DNA of 64,000 bases from NCBI RefSeq assembly GCF_021134715.1, contig NC_060017.1:3720001-3784000 (forward strand), in the 5' to 3' direction. This document shows positions 58,201-64,000 of this stretch, one piece after another. Each line of letters opens with the position of its first letter. Position 1 is the first letter of the stretch. The notes under the pieces are model-generated. The model worked only from the letters and a program-made list of their open reading frames with translations, was not told where the DNA came from and ran no database searches. The DNA comes from Daphnia pulex. Its lineage: Eukaryota; Arthropoda; Branchiopoda; Diplostraca; Daphniidae. The translations under genes and the position numbers were made by a program.

Positions 58201-61200
58201 ATGGAACTGTAGCTGCTGCTGGTATATTCATAGCGCATGCCAGAGGGCACCGTGGGACGGGAGTATATCGCGGGAGTGTTTCGTGTTTTCCCAACTGCTG
58301 CTGCTGCTGCCGTGCGGTTGCTGCGTGCCATGTTCAATCAATAATAAGCCGTCGTTTCTCATCCTCATAGAAGTGTGATTCTCTGTATATATACATCAGA
58401 GCTACACAGCACAGTCAATGAATAATAGCCAAAGCTGTTGGGGCTTTTATTTTTTCCGCAGCATTCGTCGTCCTATTATTACAATGAGAGACGACCGCCT
58501 CACGCTCCCGCCGAAATGCCAACGAAAGAAAAACAGTTGCGGGCTATTATGCGGTGGATCTAATCTGGACTGTATCTTTAAGCGGTGCTTTCTGTTCTTT
58601 TAAAAGCCCATGAAACTCCTTTTAAATGTATTTCTATATGGCGCCAATGATAACTAAATAAGACCGCTCGCCAGCACACAGTCTATAGTATATAATCGAC
58701 TGATTCTATTTCTATTAGACATATTTGACTGGAGAAAGGCCGGCCATTCAGCCCGTCGCCCTTTTATTCCTTTTCAATTGCACGGCCACTCGTCGGTTCC
58801 TTTTTTTTTGTTTGATGGCGGACAAACACACACCGCCACAATCGTGAGGTTTGACTCTTGGGAATCATCTAGTACCGCATGGCATGCTCATTGAATATAT
58901 ACACACATATAGAGAGACCGTCAAGTAAATAAAGTGCCCAGCACCACCGAGAAATCGCAATGTCATCAACGCTATAGACGTGCGTGAGTGCCAGCGGTGC
59001 ACGCGGGATCGCCGTTCGTCTAATATTGCCCGAGTTTATTTTAAAGTTGATTGGTGAGTGTTATTATTTACTACTCTATGCGCTCGGTGGCCGAGAGAGA
59101 CTATGCCAGAACAGCTAAAGAGTGTAACCACACACACAGGATTGGCGACAGCAGTAGCTCAACACAAAGGCAAACGCCAGTGGTGAGTAACGCACGTGAG
59201 TAGTACGACCAGCAGCAAAGGATTGAAAATACGACGAAGACGGTTTAACGACTTTTGGCTCAATTCCAGTTTTCTCATTCGGCTGCCTGATGCTCTCTCA
59301 CTCAAATCCGAACTGCGGGACATAACGCGGCATTCTCCAACAGCAGTCGGCTCATTTCCAGAGAAAATTGTAATTTGGCGCGTCTTTCAAAACAACCAAA
59401 CAAGCAGATCCCGGAAAAGAAAATAGAATTTCACTTTTTTTTTTTCGAACAAAAGCTGAAAACAATCGTCAATCCAAAGAGCTTAACTGATTGTTAACAG
59501 TCTTGCCTTTTTCTTCTTCCGACACCAACAATGAGGAGGAAGTGGGCGTGAGGGCTCTACCTTTTTCTCGGTAGAAAGGCGATGACAAACAACGTCACCG
59601 GTTCATCATTTCCATAAATCAAAAAGAAGATGAGGCGGAAAGAGAAAGAAACGAACGGGAAGTATATAGTGAAAAAAAGACGGTTATTCTTAACCGAGAA
59701 ACTGATTCAAATGACACAGGCTTGAAGCAAAGCCATTATAACCTAAACTTAATTAAAATTATACTTATCTTACTTTTTCCGGGGTAGAAAAATGTCAGTG
59801 AGATAAATCATCTGTCCAATTCGATGCTTTACTCGTATAGAAGCTTGCATTCACTTATTACTATAAGGCCATAAACATCTCCCACATAAAAATAAGGTGT
59901 ATCCTATAGTCCATATGCTTTTTTGGTAACTTTGGACGTACAGAAACCGCACGAGAGAGAGAGATACGACATTTTGAAAACAAACCTGATGGCGATTGTC
60001 AAGGGTGAGTCGTATAGTGTCGGGTCGGCCGGATCGACCGGTATACTTTTAATCCGCGCGCCACACCCACCATAGTATTCAACAAGAGAAAAAAGAAAGC
60101 CGGAAACGGAGGCGGAAGAGAATTTTTCTGTCGACACTGGCGCGCTAAAGGGAAACAAAACCATAACGAGCGGGCGGAGCTGCTGCACACCCGCTCCGCT
60201 CGGGTCTGTATATTACTGGCGCGGAATGAAAGATTTCTTTCTTCATTTTCTTTTCTTTTCTTTGTGTCAAACGACAATTTCTTTTTACAAAAATGAGAAT
60301 TTCTTCTGTCCGCCCAAACACCGCCGTTTTTGTTCAATCTTTTTCAACAATTGAATAAAGAGTCACACACGACGACAGGATGTAAATTTGAGTCTCTCTC
60401 TGGGGCAGAGTGCAAAATTCTATAAGAATCGCACCAGCGCCGTGTCGTCGCAACTGTAACAGACACGGGGCCGCCGCCGCCCGGCCGCCCCGTGCGCTAT
60501 AAATGTCCTTCTGGCTAGGACATTTATTTCGGAATAAGCCCCACATTGTCTCCTATATAGCTTACAACGCTCTCATTGATGTGTCTTTTCGCTTCTACTG
60601 CGGGTAATAATATAGCGCGTCGGCTAGTGGCGGTCCGCGCTGGCCGGCAGAAAAGAGCCATGTGTGTTGTAACCATCACCGCCTATATTATCTGCCATCT
60701 CTCGTCATCCGATACTCGGATAATGCCATCAACTTTGCCTGTTGTGCTGGCCCTTTTGGGGCTCTATTTTACTGGTCTCGTAATAATAATGAAACCTAAG
60801 GTTAGCGCGTGGAATATCCTATCGCATATGCTCTATGAAACGAGGACGATCTGCTGCCGCTTATACGTGAATATGCTCCGCCGCTTCTTTTGATCCGCGC
60901 CGTCATCCTTCTTCCCGATCCCGACAGACACAATCACGGAATGCTCGGCGTGGGATCATCGTTTTTTTTTTTTATCGTAAGGTGTAAAACTGCAGGGCCC
61001 GGACGGACGGACGCGGCTCGTTCCCGATCACCGATCACCAAGGCGGCAAAAATCTAGACGCAGAACGTTCAGAAATAACACGAGTGATGGGCTCCTTTGA
61101 TGATTGACAAAATCCAAACAGTGTGTGGGTGTGTGTGTGCGTGTGCTGTCCAGCCCTGACGTATATAGACGCAACTGATCGAGGGGAGAGAGCGCGAGCA

Positions 61201-63724
61201 GAGTATTGGGTTCGCACGATCGGGAATTTCACGGCTAGTGTTATTTGCACATACACAGCCAAAGCGATGGTGGCCGTCGTCATTTTGCTATCAACTAATT
61301 TTCCGTAAGAATGTGTGGTTGGACATATTGCAAAATGATGAAGGCCCTTTTTATTAGTTGAGAATGGGATATTTTGCGAATTTCTTTCAGTCAATTTTCT
61401 TATCGTCAGTTTGAATAAAGGGGGAAGAAGAAATGTAAAAACAAATGTATGCCGGTCTCTCTGAGACTTCCATCAACTGCCGAATCCTTTGGCCGCCGCC
61501 CCTTTTGTCATCTCCGAGTGATGAATGTCTTTCGATGCGTCAAAGGCTAACGATTCCATCAAAACAGAATAAAGGGACGAGAAAGGGGTGGAAGAATATG
61601 ATGTAGGACGGTGCTGGGGCGACTCTCTCCACCACACACACACACACATGTGTGCAGCACTGCCGGCATTCCAGATTTCTAGACGGCGTATTATTATGTA
61701 CAAGCCCAGCGCCAAAGATGACAGTGAATCGATAAGATATGTTCTCGCGTCCACAGCAGTGCGGGGTGGCCGTCTTATATCGCTGGCAAGTCACCCATAC
61801 CACTCAGAACCGATGTTAACAACAGTACATCTTATGCGAAACTGTGTACATCCAAATAACTCGCTGTGTGCTGGCATCTCTACTACAACATCACACTGCT
61901 GCTGTTCCACTATCCATCAGAAATTCAGTTTTGAAGATTTATTTTTTGAACTTTCGTAGGACTTCGACACACAAGCTTCTTTTTGCTGATGGTTTGTTGA
62001 ATAACTAATTGTCTCCGGGTGTTTCTTTTCTGGCTCTTTTCCCAAAACCTTTGACTGTATTACACCCTCCTCCTCCTCCGGCTCTAACTCCACCTCACGC
62101 CGGAATAATGGATGACTTCTCTTGATCTCTTTTGCTTCTCCCCCCCAACAGTCCTTCCTCTTTCTGTCTCTCCATTCACTTGCATTCAAGCACATACACG
62201 CAAGGAGTCTGAACATATTATAACACATATTGCTCGTCGACACTCTAGCTATACGGTTAACCGCTAGACACACACACACACACACGTCTATTCTTATATA
62301 TTGCATGATTCAAAGTTGGCTGGCCATACTGCGGGAGAAATAAGGGCTGACAGCATTTTTGGACCGTCTTGAAAGGACGGCCAAAAGGAACGCTGATTGT
62401 TTAGCCTACAATTCACTCGTGTGTGTAGTTACAGAAACTTATACATGCGAGTGGGGGACCCGTTTGCCGGACGACGTCGCTCGTCGATCACTTTTTGACT
62501 TATATCCAAATATTCGCAAGTCCCAAATATAAATAGAATGCAGAATATCAGTTGAGAGCAGCAGCTCCCGCTTTAATGGCAGACCCGTAAATCTAAAAAA
62601 ACCTGACGTTGATGTTTATCGACTCCGCATTTCTTTCTCAAAAGAGCGCGAGGACATATTGCTGGAGAAAAGATAATTCATGAATTCCCTCGATCTTTCT
62701 CACAGCCCCACCCTTGTTTCATCAAAATGATTACGACATCAGTGGAAAAACCGCATTGGGTTATTACTGGCCCTGTAACCGAATAACATTGAAAGTTTTT
62801 AGACAGACTAGAATCGACGACCCATAGAATAACCTATATACCCTACAGTATATGTGCGGTAACCTCATCGTGTTGACTGACGGGAATAGGGAGCTAATTA
62901 CCTCTGCACCGCCTTTTTTTGTTTTGACTTGTGTGTGCATTGTCAAAACATTGCGAATGGAAAATATGTATTCACTTTATACGGATGGGATGAGCTCTAG
63001 TCTGTGAGCTGAGCCGTCGGTTTTTGGTCGGATTTCCGTCGCCCACCCGAAAACGCGGCGGGCTGGCCCGTCTATCGAAAAAAAGACTACGAGTGTAGTA
63101 TCTGCGAAAGAATGTACCAGTCTGTGAGCGAGCGCGCGCGCACGCTGGATGTACACATAGAAAAGGGAATATAGCGAATAAGAGTTGGTGTTGTCACAGA
63201 CTCTGCTCCTGCTAGCTAGCTGAGTCTCGGAAATATATAAATGAACATTGCCAGTTACGTAAACTCCATATTCTATTTGTAGGTATAGATATAGAACCGT
63301 TTATCGTCACTATAGACAAAAGGCCGGCGGGCCGGATAAATTCACCGGTTCCGGGAATAGCGGGGAAACAGATTGAGCAATCATCATCATGTATAACCGA
63401 CGCTGGTTGCTGTGTACGTACCGATGCACCGGCGGCTGTGTAGAGGCACAAGAGAAGAACGAGTCCGGCGTGAGCTAATCCCTTGCGTAATCGCGGATTT
63501 GAGCTCAGGTAGCGCCAGCAAGCCGATCCGCACCTGCCGGCTCGGCCTTTGGCGGTGCCGGTGACCGACTGGGCCCCGATGCCGACGCTCGTCGCTCCTC
63601 CGCCTCCGCCACCGACGACACTTCCGACCATCGACACTCTCTCGGCACCTTTGAGGCTCGTCGGACTGCCCGGCTGGCTCACCGTCGAGTTCAAACGCAA
63701 AAAAGTGTTGGCAGCAGAACTCAT
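49266..63724 (-). CDS. Two-pore-domain potassium (K2P leak) channel
   Basis: Seven coding exons: 63724-63422, 55694-55521, 55356-55254, 53722-53420, 53004-52945, 49857-49720 and 49651-49266. All phases agree and the product is 488 aa. Layout: a Gly/Ser-rich cytosolic N-terminus (poly-Gly near residue 40), TM1 (AHAGLVLLLCLYTAAGA), an extracellular cap helix region, filter 1 TTIGYGN near 192-197, TM2 (IFFALIGIPFTLTVIADLG), TM3 (SVVLVVALLIVYIAIGGGIF), filter 2 TIGFGDLVP near 305, TM4 (MLVSIAYILVGLAL), and an acidic/Ser-rich C-tail. K2P dimers carry background K+ current that sets resting potential. The subfamily is not certain; it resembles arthropod K2P channels rather than a specific vertebrate TWIK or TASK. 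Confidence 0.94.
49858..52944. other. K2P intron (3.1 kb)
   Basis: Nothing coding is recognised. A TATATAAAAGAG string at 51368 on the plus strand resembles a TATA box, but no downstream exon is apparent. T-runs lie near 52172 and 52612. Confidence 0.45.
53723..55253. other. K2P intron (1.5 kb) with a long plus-strand frame
   Basis: This intron falls in the codon for the first glycine of the GYG filter. It contains a 204-codon plus-strand frame at 54289-54903 with no recognisable domain, and a GTT repeat at about 54708-54731 that encodes poly-Val in it. Confidence 0.5.
60464..60504. promoter_or_regulatory. GC-rich inverted repeat next to a TATA-like box
   Basis: CACGGGGC (60464-60471) and GCCCCGTG (60487-60494) are perfect inverted arms around a CCG-rich loop. 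TATAAAT follows at 60498-60504 on the plus strand. It lies in the first K2P intron, in otherwise mixed-composition DNA. Could be a promoter for an unrecognised transcript. Confidence 0.3.
61121..61146. repeat. TG microsatellite
   Basis: GTGTGTGGGTGTGTGTGTGC-type dinucleotide repeat in the first K2P intron. Further CA repeats occur at about 61633-61649 and 62268-62285. Confidence 0.9.
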
Positions 63725-64000
63725 TTCGTCTTTCTGTTTTCAGTTTGAATTTCTTGATTTTCCCGCACTTGGTTTTTATTCCCCTTTGCCAAATGTAACT
63801 CAACGTTCGGTTCACACACACTTGAATGATTTCGATATATCTGACAATTACAATTGGCTCATTGTTTTTCAGTTGGTAATCAAATCGTCTTCTTTCGAGT
63901 TTCGTAAAATTGGTGAACTAACGGGGCGACACTAAAACACCTGCCTGAAACTCACTCGGGGTAATCGTGTTGTTTCTAGCGAGCTCAGCAGGAGGAAGAA

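Larger units (their letters stand above)
55695..63421. other. K2P first coding intron (7.7 kb)
   Basis: Separates the exon encoding TM1 from the cap-helix exon. No protein-coding gene is supported inside it. It holds several short TG/CA repeats, a GC-rich inverted repeat with a TATA-like string near 60464-60504, and a small Ala-rich minus-strand frame at 58152-58337. Its size suggests regulatory content or alternative promoters. Confidence 0.5.

Noticed and set aside
58152-58337. Alternative first exon of the K2P channel (Ala-rich minus-strand frame)
   Set aside because: No good donor site follows it and it would lack TM1.
1-64000. CRISPR arrays, bacterial operons, rRNA genes, complete tRNA genes
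   Set aside because: None seen. The window is spliced eukaryotic DNA, and no sequence forms a proper tRNA cloverleaf with matching A and B boxes.

Overview
This is a eukaryotic (arthropod) genomic window. Genes are split by short GT-AG introns, mostly about 50-100 bp, in AT-rich DNA. The protein set and compact gene style point to a branchiopod crustacean, most likely Daphnia. That species call is an inference from gene style and from the type of retroelement present, not from a search. All gene models below were built by hand by joining exons at GT-AG sites so that the reading phase stays consistent.

Layout: 1-3.1 kb holds RpL22 (+), with two box C/D snoRNA-like sequences in its introns. 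3.3-8.1 kb holds VPS50/syndetin (-), a vesicle-tethering subunit. One VPS50 intron contains a complete secreted lipocalin-like gene on the opposite strand. 8.1-14.4 kb is gene-poor and repeat-bearing: a 57-bp tandem repeat, a ~520-bp foldback palindrome, and a duplicated cassette with weak minus-strand coding potential. 14.4-21.5 kb is VWA8 (-, 26 exons, mitochondrial AAA+/VWA protein), head to head with IMMP1L (+, inner-membrane peptidase), so two mitochondrial genes share one 267-bp promoter interval. 22.7-23.5 kb is an insulin/IGF-like peptide gene (+). 24.0-28.4 kb is myosin VI (-). 28.4-32.2 kb has no firm gene. 32.2-35.3 kb is PDXDC1 (-), head to head with a diphosphoinositol-polyphosphate Nudix hydrolase (+, 36.1-36.7 kb). 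37.5-40.2 kb is an unrecognised 799-aa Ser-rich protein (-).

41.0-48.9 kb is a complete BEL/Pao LTR retrotransposon. Its two 311-bp LTRs look identical, it has a 5-bp target duplication, and it carries one uninterrupted 2091-codon gag-pol frame, so the insertion looks very young and potentially active. 49.3-63.7 kb is a two-pore-domain potassium channel (-) of seven coding exons with a 7.7-kb first intron.

The most notable items are the snoRNA pair sharing one antisense guide, the nested lipocalin, the IGF-like peptide with a long basic C-terminal domain, the foldback palindrome, and the intact BEL element, which has an acidic insertion inside its integrase and a triplicated hairpin leader.
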